Notes: generated by a model from the sequence alone, not told the origin. 64,000 bases of DNA from Microbacterium sp. LKL04 (GCF_900102005.1 NZ_LT627736.1:682001-746000); one strand, 5' to 3'; shown: positions 35,012 to 44,060, counted from the first letter of the stretch. Program-made: numbers and translations.

Positions 35012-36339
35012 TCACGGAATTCCGTCTTCCCGACCTCGGCGAGGGCCTGCGCGAGGCGGAGATCGTGCAGTGGCACGTCGCCGCCGGCGACGAGGTCGCA
35101 CTCAATCAGACGATCGCCGAGGTCGAGACGGCGAAGGCCGTCGTCGAACTCCCGTCGCCGTTCGCCGGCACCGTCTCCGCCCTTCATCACGCCGAGGGCG
35201 ATGTCGTCCCGGTCGGAGAGGTGCTGATCGCTTTCGACATCGCCGGGGCGGAGACGGATGCCGCAACGTCGCCCACCGCCGAGGCGAAGCGCGAGCCGAA
35301 CCTCGTCGGCTACGGCGCCGCGCCTCGGAGTGATGCCCGCCCGCAGCGTCGGGCACGCGCGGGTGCAGGTGGCGACGCCATCGACCTGGCCGTCCGGGAG
35401 GCGGCGCCGCACGACGCGATCGCACCGAGCGCGCCGGAGCGCGAGCCGCGCGAGCGTCCCCGCTCCACACCGCCGGTCCGCAAGCTCGCCCGCGACCTCG
35501 GGGTCGACCTCGATCTCCTGGCGGCTCAGGGTGTCGACGGTCTGATCACGCGGGAGGACGTCGAGTCCTATGCGGCGCGGACCGCCGCCGAGCCTGTGGC
35601 GGCGGCCCCGGCGTTCACTGCTCCCGAGTCGACCTCGACGGCCGACGAGCGGATCCCGATCCGCGGTGTCCGCAAGTATACGGCCGACGCCATGGTGCGG
35701 TCGGCCTTCACAGCCCCGCACGCGGCCACCTTCCTGACGGTCGACGTGACGGCATCCGTCGCCTTCGTGGCGGGACTGCGCGCCGACTGTCGTTACGCGG
35801 ACGACCGCATCGGGATCATGGCCGTCGCCGCGAAGGCCGTATGTCTGGCGCTTCGCCGGACCCCCGAGCTCAACGCGACCTGGGACGACGCGGCGGGTGA
35901 GATCGTCCGCTTCGGGCGGGTGAACCTCGGCATCGCTGCGGCGACGGACCGCGGGCTCGTCGTGCCGTCGGTGAAGGACGCCGGTGCCCTGTCGCTCGTG
36001 GACCTCGCCCAGTCGATCCGCGCCCTCGCCGACACGGCGCGGGCGGGCAAGGCGACGCCGGCCGATCTCGCCGGCGGGACCTTCTCGATCACGAATTACG
36101 GGGTGTTCGGTGTGGATGCCGGGACCCCCATCCTCGTGCCGGGGGAGGCCGGCATCCTCGGCCTCGGTGCTGTGCAGCGCCGGCCGTGGGAGCACGAGGG
36201 AGGCGTCGCGCTGCGCGATGTCATGACACTGAGTCTGTCGTTCGACCACCGGCTGGTGGACGGGGCCGAAGCGGCCCGGTTCCTCACCGACGTGGCCGAC
36301 GTGTTGCGTGAGCCGGGAAGGGCGATGGTGTTCGCATGA
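35008..36339 (+). CDS. Dihydrolipoamide acyltransferase (E2)
   Basis: 443 aa, GTG start overlapping the E1 beta stop. Three domains: one lipoyl domain at 1-76 with the lipoylated lysine K43 in VETAKAVVE; a peripheral-subunit binding domain (PPVRKLARDLGVDLDLL, about 155-190); and the C-terminal catalytic core from about 215 with the HRLVDGAEA motif near the end carrying the catalytic histidine. Only one lipoyl domain, as in branched-chain complexes. The E3 dihydrolipoamide dehydrogenase is not in this operon and must come from elsewhere. Confidence 0.93.
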   Translation: MITEFRLPDLGEGLREAEIVQWHVAAGDEVALNQTIAEVETAKAVVELPSPFAGTVSALHHAEGDVVPVGEVLIAFDIAGAETDAATSPTAEAKREPNLVGYGAAPRSDARPQRRARAGAGGDAIDLAVREAAPHDAIAPSAPEREPRERPRSTPPVRKLARDLGVDLDLLAAQGVDGLITREDVESYAARTAAEPVAAAPAFTAPESTSTADERIPIRGVRKYTADAMVRSAFTAPHAATFLTVDVTASVAFVAGLRADCRYADDRIGIMAVAAKAVCLALRRTPELNATWDDAAGEIVRFGRVNLGIAAATDRGLVVPSVKDAGALSLVDLAQSIRALADTARAGKATPADLAGGTFSITNYGVFGVDAGTPILVPGEAGILGLGAVQRRPWEHEGGVALRDVMTLSLSFDHRLVDGAEAARFLTDVADVLREPGRAMVFA

Positions 36340-37502
36340 GTCTGCCGATGACGGGATACGACCTCACGGAGGAGCAGGTCGAGTTGGCCGGGCTCGTCCG
36401 CTCGTTCGCCGACGAGGTGGTCGCGCCGGTCTCGTACGAGGCCGACCGCACCAAGACCCTGCCGATGGACGTCGTCGCGCAGATGGGCGACATGGGGCTG
36501 TTCGGACTGCCGTTCCCCGACGAGGTCGGCGGCCAGGGCGGCGACTACGTCACGCTCGGGCTCGCGATCGAGGCGCTCGCGCGTGTGGATCAGTCGATCG
36601 CCATCACGCTCGAAGCCGGGGTGAGCCTGGGCGCCATGCCGATCTTCCGCTTCGGAACCGACGTGCAGCGCGAGGAATACCTGCCCGACCTGCTGGCCGG
36701 ACGTGCGCTCGCCGGCTTCGGGCTGACGGAACCGGAGGCGGGATCGGATGCCGGGGCGACCCGCACGACCGCACGCCTCGACGCGGGCGACTGGGTGATC
36801 GACGGCGCGAAGCAGTTCATCACCAACTCGGGCACCTCCATCACCCGCTTCGTGACGGTCACCGCGGTCACGAGCGAGCCGGGCGCGGAGACGCGCGAGA
36901 TCTCGACGATCATCGTCCCGCACGGCACGCCGGGGTTCACCGTCGGGCCCGCGTACGACAAGGTCGGCTGGCACGCGAGCGACACGCATCCGCTCGTCTT
37001 CACGGGCGCGCGGGTGCCGGAGGAGAATCTGCTCGGCCAGCGCGGGCGCGGGTTCGCGAACTTCCTCCACATCCTCGACGAGGGCCGCATCGCGATCGCG
37101 GCGCTCGCCACGGGGGCGGCGGAGGGATGCCTCGAGGCAGCCGTCGACTACGCGAAGAGCCGTGTCGTCTTCGGTGAGACGCTGGGCACGCGCCAGAGCA
37201 TCCAGTTCATGCTCGCGCGCATGCAGCAGCGGGTCCACGTGTCACGACTGGCCTGGCTGCACGCGGCACGCCTGCGCGACGCGGGGCGCCCGTTCAAGAC
37301 CGAGGCGGCGATCGCGAAGCTCACGTCGAGCGATGCGGCGATGGAGAACGCCCGCGACGCGACGCAGATCTTCGGCGGCAACGGGTTCATCAACGAGTAC
37401 CCCGTCGCGCGGCATTTCCGCGACTCGAAGATCCTCGAGGTGGGGGAGGGGACGACCGAGGTGCAGCTGCTCCTCATCGCGCGGTCGCTCGGGCTCGCCT
37501 GA
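36336..37502 (+). CDS. Acyl-CoA dehydrogenase
   Basis: 388 aa FAD enzyme that introduces a 2,3 double bond into acyl-CoA. Family features are present: AGFGLTEPEAGSDAG (about 126-140), the substrate-binding middle domain, DEGRIAIAALATG and the C-terminal FGGNGFINEYPVARHFRDSKI with the catalytic glutamate expected at GEGTTEVQ. The ATG overlaps the E2 stop. As the next step after the oxo-acid dehydrogenase, it probably acts on isovaleryl-, isobutyryl- or 2-methylbutyryl-CoA. A short-chain substrate is inferred from this order. Confidence 0.93.
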   Translation: MSLPMTGYDLTEEQVELAGLVRSFADEVVAPVSYEADRTKTLPMDVVAQMGDMGLFGLPFPDEVGGQGGDYVTLGLAIEALARVDQSIAITLEAGVSLGAMPIFRFGTDVQREEYLPDLLAGRALAGFGLTEPEAGSDAGATRTTARLDAGDWVIDGAKQFITNSGTSITRFVTVTAVTSEPGAETREISTIIVPHGTPGFTVGPAYDKVGWHASDTHPLVFTGARVPEENLLGQRGRGFANFLHILDEGRIAIAALATGAAEGCLEAAVDYAKSRVVFGETLGTRQSIQFMLARMQQRVHVSRLAWLHAARLRDAGRPFKTEAAIAKLTSSDAAMENARDATQIFGGNGFINEYPVARHFRDSKILEVGEGTTEVQLLLIARSLGLA

Positions 37503-37507
37503 GCCCG
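37490..37507. terminator. Short terminator hairpin after the oxo-acid dehydrogenase operon
   Basis: Perfect 7-bp inverted repeat, arms 37490-37496 (cgggctc) and 37501-37507, four-base loop, spanning the stop codon of the acyl-CoA dehydrogenase gene. The next gene is convergent and ends at 37518. Confidence 0.45.
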
Positions 37508-37517
37508 GACCGGCCGC

Positions 37518-38123
37518 TCAGACGGGCAGCGCGGACGAGGTCAGGAGCGACAGCCAGTCGTCCTCGACCCGGAAGGTGTGCGCCGAGCCGTTGACCAGCT
37601 TGTGGCCCGGCTCGGGGTACTCGCCCGACGTGGAGTGAGAGATCACGGTGCGGATGAGCGCGCCGTGGGCGACGGCGATGACGTGCGGTTCCTCGGGTGC
37701 GACCAGGGCGCGGGCATCGGCAACTGCTTCCTCGATCCCGCGCAGTGCTCGGGTCGTGACCTCCGGCCACGGTTCGGCGCCCGGGACCTCTGCCGTCGCC
37801 CAAGGCCCCCAGCGGTCGAAGAACTCGGTGTCGGTGAGTCCCTCGGCGTCCCCGTAGCCGCGCTCCTGGAGTGCGGGGTACGTGCGCGGTTCGGGCAGGT
37901 CGAGGATGCCGGCGATGATGCGCGCCGTCTCGTTCGCGCGCGACAGGTCGCTCGACACGATGACGGTCGGGGTGTCCCGGTCGAGCGCATCCGCGAGGGC
38001 GAGGCCAGCCGCGCGGGCCTGCTCCCGTCCGGTGTCGTTCAGCGGGATGTCGGTCGACCCCTGGATCCGGCGGGTACGGTTCCAATCGGTTTCGCCGTGG
38101 CGCACGAGGGTGAGAAGGGTCAC
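37518..38123 (-). CDS. Histidine phosphatase family protein
   Basis: 201 aa, GTG start. Phosphoglycerate mutase-like fold with the phosphohistidine motif RHGET at 8-12, ERGYGDAEG near 87 and the second histidine in AVAHGALIRTV near 152. Substrates in this family are diverse (small phosphorylated metabolites); none can be assigned here. TAGGCT at 38130-38135 (minus strand) ends six bases before the start codon, consistent with leaderless transcription. Confidence 0.9.
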   Translation of the reverse strand: MTLLTLVRHGETDWNRTRRIQGSTDIPLNDTGREQARAAGLALADALDRDTPTVIVSSDLSRANETARIIAGILDLPEPRTYPALQERGYGDAEGLTDTEFFDRWGPWATAEVPGAEPWPEVTTRALRGIEEAVADARALVAPEEPHVIAVAHGALIRTVISHSTSGEYPEPGHKLVNGSAHTFRVEDDWLSLLTSSALPV

Positions 38124-38151
38124 CCGACGAGCCTACGACGACGGTGCGGTC

Positions 38152-38997
38152 TCACCGACCGGCGAGTTCCCGGCCGAGGGCGGTGAGCACCTCGGAGGTC
38201 CCGGCATCGATCTTGACAGTCGCGCGCGTGTCCCCTCGCGTCTCGCCGCGGTTGACGATCACGACGGGCAGCCGCCGGCGGCGGGCGCGCTCGAGAAGGC
38301 GGATGCCGGAGTTCACCACGAGCGAGGAGCCGGCGATCAACAGCGCCGAGCTCGAGCGGACGAGCTGTTCCGCCTCACGGAACTTCTCCAGCGGGATGTA
38401 TTCCCCGAAGAAGACGACCTCGGGCTTCAGCATCCCGCCGCAGACGGAGCAGTCGGGGATGACGAAACCGTCGCTCGCGCCGGGCAGCACGTCGCCGTCG
38501 GGACCGAGTTCGACGTTCTCGGGCACCGTGATCCAGGGGTTGTCGCGCTCGATCCGCACCGCCAGATCGCGGCGATCGAAGACCTGACCGCAGTGCAGAC
38601 ACGACACCCGCCGCATCGTGCCGTGGAGTTCGACGACGCGTCTGCTGCCGGCGCGCACGTGCAGCCCGTCCACGTTCTGCGTGATGACGCCTGACGCGAT
38701 GCCGGCGTGCTCGAGTGCCGCAAGCGCCCGATGGCCCTCGTTCGGAGCTGCCGCGGCGAACGTCCGCCACCCGAGATGGCTTCCAACCCAGTAGCGCCGC
38801 CGCGACCCGTCGTCGGCGAGGAACTGCTGCGCGGTCATCGGCGTCCGCACGGGAGCGCCCTTGCCGCGGTAGTCCGGGATGCCGGAGTCCGTCGAGACAC
38901 CGGCGCCCGTCAGCACGGCGACGCGGTGCCCGGCGAGCGCGTCGGCCGCGCGTTCCACGGCGGTCGTCGTCTCGGCATCCAGGTCCAGCACGCTCAT
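38152..38997 (-). CDS. Sir2 family NAD-dependent protein deacylase
   Basis: 281 aa sirtuin. Removes acyl groups from lysine using NAD+. NAD-binding GAGVSTDSGIPDYRG is at 31-45, TQNVDGLH at 106-113, the catalytic histidine H125 in ELHGTM, and four zinc ligands C133, C136, C183 and C186. A PEVVFFGE segment follows at 192-199. The long insert between the cysteine pairs (137-182) fits the class II, SIRT4-like bacterial type. AGGAGG precedes the ATG at 38997. Confidence 0.93.
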   Translation of the reverse strand: MSVLDLDAETTTAVERAADALAGHRVAVLTGAGVSTDSGIPDYRGKGAPVRTPMTAQQFLADDGSRRRYWVGSHLGWRTFAAAAPNEGHRALAALEHAGIASGVITQNVDGLHVRAGSRRVVELHGTMRRVSCLHCGQVFDRRDLAVRIERDNPWITVPENVELGPDGDVLPGASDGFVIPDCSVCGGMLKPEVVFFGEYIPLEKFREAEQLVRSSSALLIAGSSLVVNSGIRLLERARRRRLPVVIVNRGETRGDTRATVKIDAGTSEVLTALGRELAGR

Positions 38998-39099
38998 GGC
39001 CCTCCTCAGGGGATCGAGCCTACGCCGTCGTCGTTTCGCGGAGGTCACGACCGCCGGTGACAGCCCGCCCTGACAGCCCGCCCGTGACAGCATGGGGCC

Positions 39100-39891
39100 A
39101 TGACGATGATCCGCATCGACGATCCGTCGGATCCGCGTCTGTCGGACTACCGGGGACTCACCGACACGGCTCTGCGCCGGATCGCCGAGCCCGAGGGGGG
39201 TCTCTACATCGCCGAGTCGGCGAAGGTGATCTCCCGGGCGGTGGGTGCCGGGCACCGGCCGCGGTCCGTGCTCGTGCAGGAGAAATGGGTCGACGACGTC
39301 GCCGTGCTCGCCGGCGACGCTCCCGTCTACGTCGTCCCCGACACCGTCGCGGAACAGCTCACCGGATTCGCCGTCCACCGGGGAGCACTCGCCGCCATGC
39401 ACCGTCCCGAGCAGCCCTCGCCGGCGCAGTTGCTCGACGGCGCGCGGACGGTCGTCGTCCTCGAAGACATCGTCGACCACACCAACGTGGGTGCCGCCTT
39501 CCGGGCCGCCGCCGCGCTGGGCGCCGATGCCGTCCTCGTCTCGCCCCGGTGCGGTGATCCGCTCTACCGACGCAGCGTCCGGGTCAGCATGGGGACGGTC
39601 TTCCAGGTGCCGTGGGCGCGCCTTCCGGAGTGGGATGCCGCCGCGCCACTGTTCGCGGCGGCGGGAGTGCACCTGGCGGCGATGGCGTTGTCGGACGACG
39701 CCCTGTCGCTCGACGAGTTCGCCGCAGCCCGACCGGAGCGGCTGGCGATCCTCATGGGGTCCGAAGGCGAGGGCTTGTCGACCTCGGCCCTCGACGCCGC
39801 CGATTCGGTCGTCACCATCCCGATGTCGGGCGGTGTCGACTCGCTCAATGTCGCGTCCGCGGCAGCCGTCGCCCTCTGGGCCCTCCGCTGA
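39100..39891 (+). CDS. TrmH/SpoU family RNA 2'-O-methyltransferase
   Basis: 263 aa. N-terminal substrate-binding region with GGLYIAESAKVISRAV, then a SPOUT catalytic domain with VVLEDIVDHTNVGAAFRAA (about 124-142), the conserved ILMGSEGEGLS (about 220-230) and SLNVASAAAVALW (about 247-259) that forms the knotted SAM site. It should methylate a ribose in rRNA or tRNA; the target site is unknown. No convincing ribosome site, with CAGCAT six bases before the ATG as a weak leaderless -10 candidate. Confidence 0.92.
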   Translation: MTMIRIDDPSDPRLSDYRGLTDTALRRIAEPEGGLYIAESAKVISRAVGAGHRPRSVLVQEKWVDDVAVLAGDAPVYVVPDTVAEQLTGFAVHRGALAAMHRPEQPSPAQLLDGARTVVVLEDIVDHTNVGAAFRAAAALGADAVLVSPRCGDPLYRRSVRVSMGTVFQVPWARLPEWDAAAPLFAAAGVHLAAMALSDDALSLDEFAAARPERLAILMGSEGEGLSTSALDAADSVVTIPMSGGVDSLNVASAAAVALWALR

Positions 39892-39892
39892 C

Positions 39893-40735
39893 TCAGTCGC
39901 CGGGCGGCATCGCCGAGAAGGGCAGCGCCTCGGGGCGCTTGGCCGTGACATGGTCGCCCGAAGACTGGTGACGCAGACGCCGCAGGACCCACGGCACGAG
40001 GTGCGCTCGCGCCCAGACCAGATCGTTCGCCCGCGCCGCGCGCCACGTCGTCGTCGGCAATGCCTCGGGCGCCATCGGCTGAAGGTCGTTCGGCACGTTG
40101 AGCGCGCGGAGCACCATGCGTGCGACCTCGTGATGTCCGAGCGAGTTGTAGTGCAGGCGGTCGTCGTCGAAGAAGCGCATATCCTGCACCTCTTTCAGCG
40201 CCCACTGGTCGGCCACGATGCAGTCGTAGCGGTCGGCGATCGCTCGGATGTTCTCGTTGTAGATCGCGACGCGGCCGCGGATGCCGCGGAAGACCGGCGT
40301 GAAGTCGGTGTCGATCGCGGTGAAGACCAGCAGCGTCGCGCCTTGGGAAGACAGGCGGGCGACGGCATCCTCGAACAGCTCCGCCACGGCATCCGGATCA
40401 CCCTGCGGACGGATCACGTCGTTGCCGCCGGCGGAGAGGGTGATCAGGTCGGGCTTCAGCGCGAGCGCGGGCTCGATCTGGGCGTCGACGATCTGGCGGA
40501 TGAGCTTGCCGCGGATCGCGAGGTTCGCGTAGGCGAAGTCATCGACCTGCGAGGACAGCACGGCCGCGACGCGGTCGGCCCAGCCGCGGTGCTCACCCGG
40601 GCGATCCAGGTAGGGGTCGCCGATGCCTTCCGTGAAGGAGTCTCCGATCGAGACCATCCGCCGCCACGGGTGGGCAGTCGCATTCGGGACGTAGGGCGAA
40701 CGGTTCTCGTCCGGAACCTGGTCGTTCTCGCGCAT
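39893..40735 (-). CDS. SGNH/GDSL hydrolase family protein
   Basis: 280 aa. Block I is IGDSFTEGIGD (about 30-40) with the serine S33, block III has GGNDV, and block V is DRLHYNSLGHH with the catalytic Asp-His pair. No signal peptide, so it probably acts in the cytosol on an ester or acyl substrate that cannot be named. GGAGGTGCC precedes the ATG. Its stop is one base from the end of the convergent methyltransferase gene. Confidence 0.9.
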   Translation of the reverse strand: MRENDQVPDENRSPYVPNATAHPWRRMVSIGDSFTEGIGDPYLDRPGEHRGWADRVAAVLSSQVDDFAYANLAIRGKLIRQIVDAQIEPALALKPDLITLSAGGNDVIRPQGDPDAVAELFEDAVARLSSQGATLLVFTAIDTDFTPVFRGIRGRVAIYNENIRAIADRYDCIVADQWALKEVQDMRFFDDDRLHYNSLGHHEVARMVLRALNVPNDLQPMAPEALPTTTWRAARANDLVWARAHLVPWVLRRLRHQSSGDHVTAKRPEALPFSAMPPGD

Positions 40736-40821
40736 GGCACCTCCGCATCGAGGCTACCCGCCGGATGCCGCCGCACCCGATCGACGGCCGGTGTCCCCGG
40801 TCGCGATTAGGGTGGATCGAC

Positions 40822-42678
40822 GTGACGAGCGAGATGATGAGCGAAGAGGGGGCGGCCTCGGACGAGCCCCACTTCGGGAGTTTCGCCGCCGAGCACCTCT
40901 CTCCCGCGTTCCCGCAGCGCGCGCCGTGGGGAACGGCGCAGAACCTCCGCGCGTGGCAGGCCGAGGCTCTCGAGCAGTACTTCGAGACCGACGGTCCGGA
41001 CGGGGTCGGTGGGGGACCACGCGACTTCCTCGCGGCCGCAACCCCCGGCGCCGGCAAGACGACGTTCGCCCTCCGTCTCGCGAGCGAGCTGATGCGGCGT
41101 CGCATCATCGACCGCATCATCGTCGTCGCCCCAACCGAGCACCTGAAGACCCAGTGGGCGGATGCCGCGGCCCGCGTCTCGATCCGCCTCGACCCGCGGT
41201 TCAGCAACAAGCACTTCTCGCCGGCACGGCACTACCACGGGGTCGCCGTCACCTACGCGCAGGTCGCGGTGAAGGCGTCCGTGCACGAGCGTCTCGTCCT
41301 GGACTCCCGGGCCCTCGTGATCCTCGACGAGGTACACCACGGCGGCGACGCGCTCAGCTGGGGCGACGCGCTCCGCGAGGCGTACGGCCGCGCGACGCGG
41401 CGGCTCCTGCTGTCGGGGACCCCGTTCCGCAGCGACACCGCCCCCATCCCGTTCGTCGAGTACCACCCGAACGACAAGGGCATCCGCCTCTCGCGGACGG
41501 ACTACAACTACGGCTACGGCCGGGCGCTGGCCGACGGCGTCGTGCGTCCCGTGCTCTTCCACGTCTACGCCGGGCAGATGAAGTGGCGGACGAAGGCGGG
41601 TGACGAATACGAAGCCCACCTCGGTCAGGACAACACGAAGGACATCAATTCCCAGGCATGGCGGACGGCGCTCAACCCCGAGGGGGAGTGGATCTCGGCC
41701 GTCCTGCGTTCCGCAGACCGCCGTCTCACCGAGGTGCGTCAGGACGTCCCGGATGCCGGGGGCCTCGTCATCGCGACGGATCAGACCGCCGCGCGCGCCT
41801 ACGCCGCGATCCTCCGCGACATCACGGGGGAGCCGACCACGGTCGTCCTCTCGGATGACAAGGCCGCTTCGGGGCGCATCGAGACCTTCGGGCAGTCGAC
41901 GACCCGGTGGATGGTCGCGGTCCGGATGGTGTCGGAAGGCGTCGACGTCCCGCGGCTCGCGGTCGGGGTCTACGCGACCAGTGCCTCGACGCCGCTGTTC
42001 TTCGCGCAGGCCATCGGACGTTTCGTCCGCGCGCGACGCCGCGGCGAGGCGGCATCCGTCTTCTTGCCCAACGTCCCCCAGCTCCTCGCCCTCGCGAATG
42101 AGATGGAACGCGAGCGCGATCATGCGCTCGATCGCGAGGAGAGCGACGACGACGGCCTTGAGGATTCGCTGCTCGAAGAGGCCGAGCGCGAGGACAAGGC
42201 GTCCGACTCGCTCATCGAGGAGGGCAGCTACCAGGCTCTCGGGTCGAGCGCGCACTTCGATCGCGTGCTCTACGACGGCAAGGAGTTCGGTCAGCTCGCC
42301 GTGCCCGGGACACTGGAGGAGGAGGAGTTCCTCGGGATCCCCGGGCTCCTCGAGCCGGAGCACGTGCACGAGCTGCTCATGCAGCGGCAGTCCCGGCAGA
42401 CCCGCCACCGCCACGCGCGGGAAGCGCAGGAGAAGACGACGGCGGAGGCGACCGGAGAACCGGAGAACACGCTGCCGCCGGCGCTCCACCGCACGCTCAG
42501 AGAGCAGCGGCAGCTCCTCAACAGCCTCGTCGGTCTCTACGCGCGGCAGAGCGGCGAACCCCACGGCGCCGTGCACGCGGAACTCCGGCGGGTGTGCGGT
42601 GGACCCGAGGTCGCCCGCGCCACCGTGGCGCAGTTGCAGGCGCGCATCGAGGTGCTGCGAAAGCGCGTCCACTCCTGA
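40822..42678 (+). CDS. SF2 DEAD/DEAH-box helicase (ComFA/restriction-type)
   Basis: 618 aa counting from the GTG at 40822; an ATG four codons later is possible. Walker A TPGAGKT is at 74-80 and DEVHH at 169-173, with LLSGTPFR as motif III. The second helicase domain carries SEGVDVPRLAVGVYATSASTPLFFAQAIGRFVRARRRGE. A highly acidic segment (about 435-480) and a helical C-terminus follow. It resembles type III restriction or XPB-like helicases, but no nuclease or methylase is adjacent. It is widespread in Actinobacteria, so probably a housekeeping DNA or RNA helicase of unknown role. Confidence 0.9.
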   Translation: MTSEMMSEEGAASDEPHFGSFAAEHLSPAFPQRAPWGTAQNLRAWQAEALEQYFETDGPDGVGGGPRDFLAAATPGAGKTTFALRLASELMRRRIIDRIIVVAPTEHLKTQWADAAARVSIRLDPRFSNKHFSPARHYHGVAVTYAQVAVKASVHERLVLDSRALVILDEVHHGGDALSWGDALREAYGRATRRLLLSGTPFRSDTAPIPFVEYHPNDKGIRLSRTDYNYGYGRALADGVVRPVLFHVYAGQMKWRTKAGDEYEAHLGQDNTKDINSQAWRTALNPEGEWISAVLRSADRRLTEVRQDVPDAGGLVIATDQTAARAYAAILRDITGEPTTVVLSDDKAASGRIETFGQSTTRWMVAVRMVSEGVDVPRLAVGVYATSASTPLFFAQAIGRFVRARRRGEAASVFLPNVPQLLALANEMERERDHALDREESDDDGLEDSLLEEAEREDKASDSLIEEGSYQALGSSAHFDRVLYDGKEFGQLAVPGTLEEEEFLGIPGLLEPEHVHELLMQRQSRQTRHRHAREAQEKTTAEATGEPENTLPPALHRTLREQRQLLNSLVGLYARQSGEPHGAVHAELRRVCGGPEVARATVAQLQARIEVLRKRVHS

Positions 42679-42691
42679 CCCCTTCGGATCC

Positions 42692-42719
42692 CCGAAATGC
42701 TGGCAGTTCCGGCTTTCGG
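42692..42719 (+). terminator. Terminator after the SF2 helicase gene
   Basis: Stem of 11 pairs with one bulged base and one G-U pair: 42692-42703 with 42709-42719, five-base loop, 14 bases after the stop. Confidence 0.5.
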
Positions 42720-42758
42720 ACCGTCTCCGTCCCGCGCGCTGGTTAGCGTGAGAGGGAC

Positions 42759-43862
42759 ATGAGCACGATCGACGCGACGCCCCTTCCCGACGCCACCCCT
42801 CGAGATCGACGGCGGTGGGCCGCGTACCTCGCCGACGAGCGCGCGGAGGCGCGCGTGTATCGAGAGCTCGCCGCCCGTAAAGACGGGGAGGAGCGCGACA
42901 TCCTCGAGGCGCTCGCCGAGGCCGAGGGGCGTCACGAGGCCCATTGGCTGGGTCTCCTCGGCGGGGAGCCGGCCCGGCTCCCGCGTGCGTCGGTCCGCAC
43001 CCGCCTGCTGGCCACGATGGCCCGTCGGTTCGGGTCGATCTTCGTCCTGGCTCTCGCGCAGAACGCCGAGAACCGCTCGCCTTACGACGACGACCCCCAT
43101 GCCACGCCGGCCATGCGCGCCGACGAGAAAATCCACGGCGAGGTCGTCCGCGGGCTGGCGGCGCGCGGACGGATGCGCCTCTCGGGCACCTTCCGCGCCG
43201 CCGTCTTCGGCGCGAACGACGGACTCGTGTCGAACCTCGCGCTCGTCATGGGCATCGGCGCCACAGGGGTCGCGCCGCAGTTCGTCCTGTTCAGCGGCGT
43301 CGCGGGTCTCCTGGCCGGTGCGCTGTCGATGGCCGCGGGGGAGTTCGTCTCGGTCCGGTCGCAGCGCGAGCTGATCGAGGCCACGCACCCGAACAACGAC
43401 ACCGACCACGTCCTCCCGGATCTCGACCTCGACGCGAACGAACTCGCCCTCGTCTACCGGACGCGGGGCCTCGGCGAAGATGAGGCTCTCGAGCGGGCGC
43501 GGCAGGTCGTCGCGACGGCACAGGCGAGCGACCGTGCCGTCCCGTACCGGCGTGCGGCCGAGCCGCCCGCCGACCTCGAGTCCGTCGGTTCTGCGTTCGG
43601 AGCCGCGGCATCCAGCTTCGCGTTCTTCGCCTCGGGTGCCGTCATCCCGGTCCTGCCGTGGATCTTCGGGCTCTCGGGCCTCGCGGCCGTCGCTCTGGCA
43701 CTCGCCCTCGTGGGGCTCGCGCTGCTCCTGACCGGAGCTACCGTCGGTCTGCTCTCGGGTGCACCGCCGCTGCGCCGCGGGCTGCGTCAGCTGGCGATCG
43801 GTTTCGGGGCTGCGGCGATCACCTACCTGCTCGGGCTGCTGTTCGGCGTGTCCGCCGCCTGA
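42759..43862 (+). CDS. VIT1/CCC1 transporter with N-terminal ferritin-like domain
   Basis: 367 aa. Residues 20-135 form a helical, rubrerythrin-like domain with metal-ligand candidates E30, E36, E56 and H59 (RAEARVYRE and EGRHEAHW). A VIT1/CCC1 membrane domain follows from about 140, with FGANDGLVSNLALVMGIG, the AAGEFVSVRSQRE segment and about five spans. Related fusions such as MbfA export iron or manganese out of the cytoplasm. The same role is likely here, with the ferritin-like part sensing or gathering metal. It is a single-gene unit between the helicase gene and tRNA-Leu. Confidence 0.9.
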   Translation: MSTIDATPLPDATPRDRRRWAAYLADERAEARVYRELAARKDGEERDILEALAEAEGRHEAHWLGLLGGEPARLPRASVRTRLLATMARRFGSIFVLALAQNAENRSPYDDDPHATPAMRADEKIHGEVVRGLAARGRMRLSGTFRAAVFGANDGLVSNLALVMGIGATGVAPQFVLFSGVAGLLAGALSMAAGEFVSVRSQRELIEATHPNNDTDHVLPDLDLDANELALVYRTRGLGEDEALERARQVVATAQASDRAVPYRRAAEPPADLESVGSAFGAAASSFAFFASGAVIPVLPWIFGLSGLAAVALALALVGLALLLTGATVGLLSGAPPLRRGLRQLAIGFGAAAITYLLGLLFGVSAA

Positions 43863-43908
43863 TCGGGCTGCACGCCTGGCCCGATTATTCGGACCGCTCA
43901 GAACGTGC

Positions 43909-43914
43909 TACTGT
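43909..43914 (+). promoter_or_regulatory. -10 box for tRNA-Leu
   Basis: TACTGT at 43909-43914, about 54 bases before the tRNA. No clear -35 hexamer. Confidence 0.35.
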
Positions 43915-43967
43915 CGATCCTCGGTTGCGAAACCGAAATCCCGGAGGAAACAAAGGGAAAAAACTCT

Positions 43968-44052
43968 GCGCGGGTGGCGGAATAGGTAGACGCGCTAGCT
44001 TGAGGTGCTAGTGCCCGAATAGGGCGTGGGGGTTCAAGTCCCCCCTCGCGCA
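43968..44052 (+). tRNA. tRNA-Leu (anticodon GAG)
   Basis: 85 bases, long variable arm as in leucine tRNAs. Acceptor stem GCGCGGG pairs with CTCGCGC, with one G-U pair. The anticodon stem is CTAGC/GCTAG around the loop TTGAGGT, giving anticodon GAG, which reads CUC and CUU. The T arm is GGGGGTTCAAGTCCCCC. Discriminator base A; CCA is not encoded. Confidence 0.95.
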
Positions 44053-44060
44053 CAGAGGAA

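Noticed and set aside
40807..42672. Long minus-strand frame opposite the SF2 helicase
   Set aside because: It is the antisense shadow of a gene with clear helicase motifs.
40822..42678. Helicase plus neighbours as a defence system
   Set aside because: The neighbours are an SGNH hydrolase and a VIT1 transporter on separate transcripts; no nuclease, methylase or effector is present.
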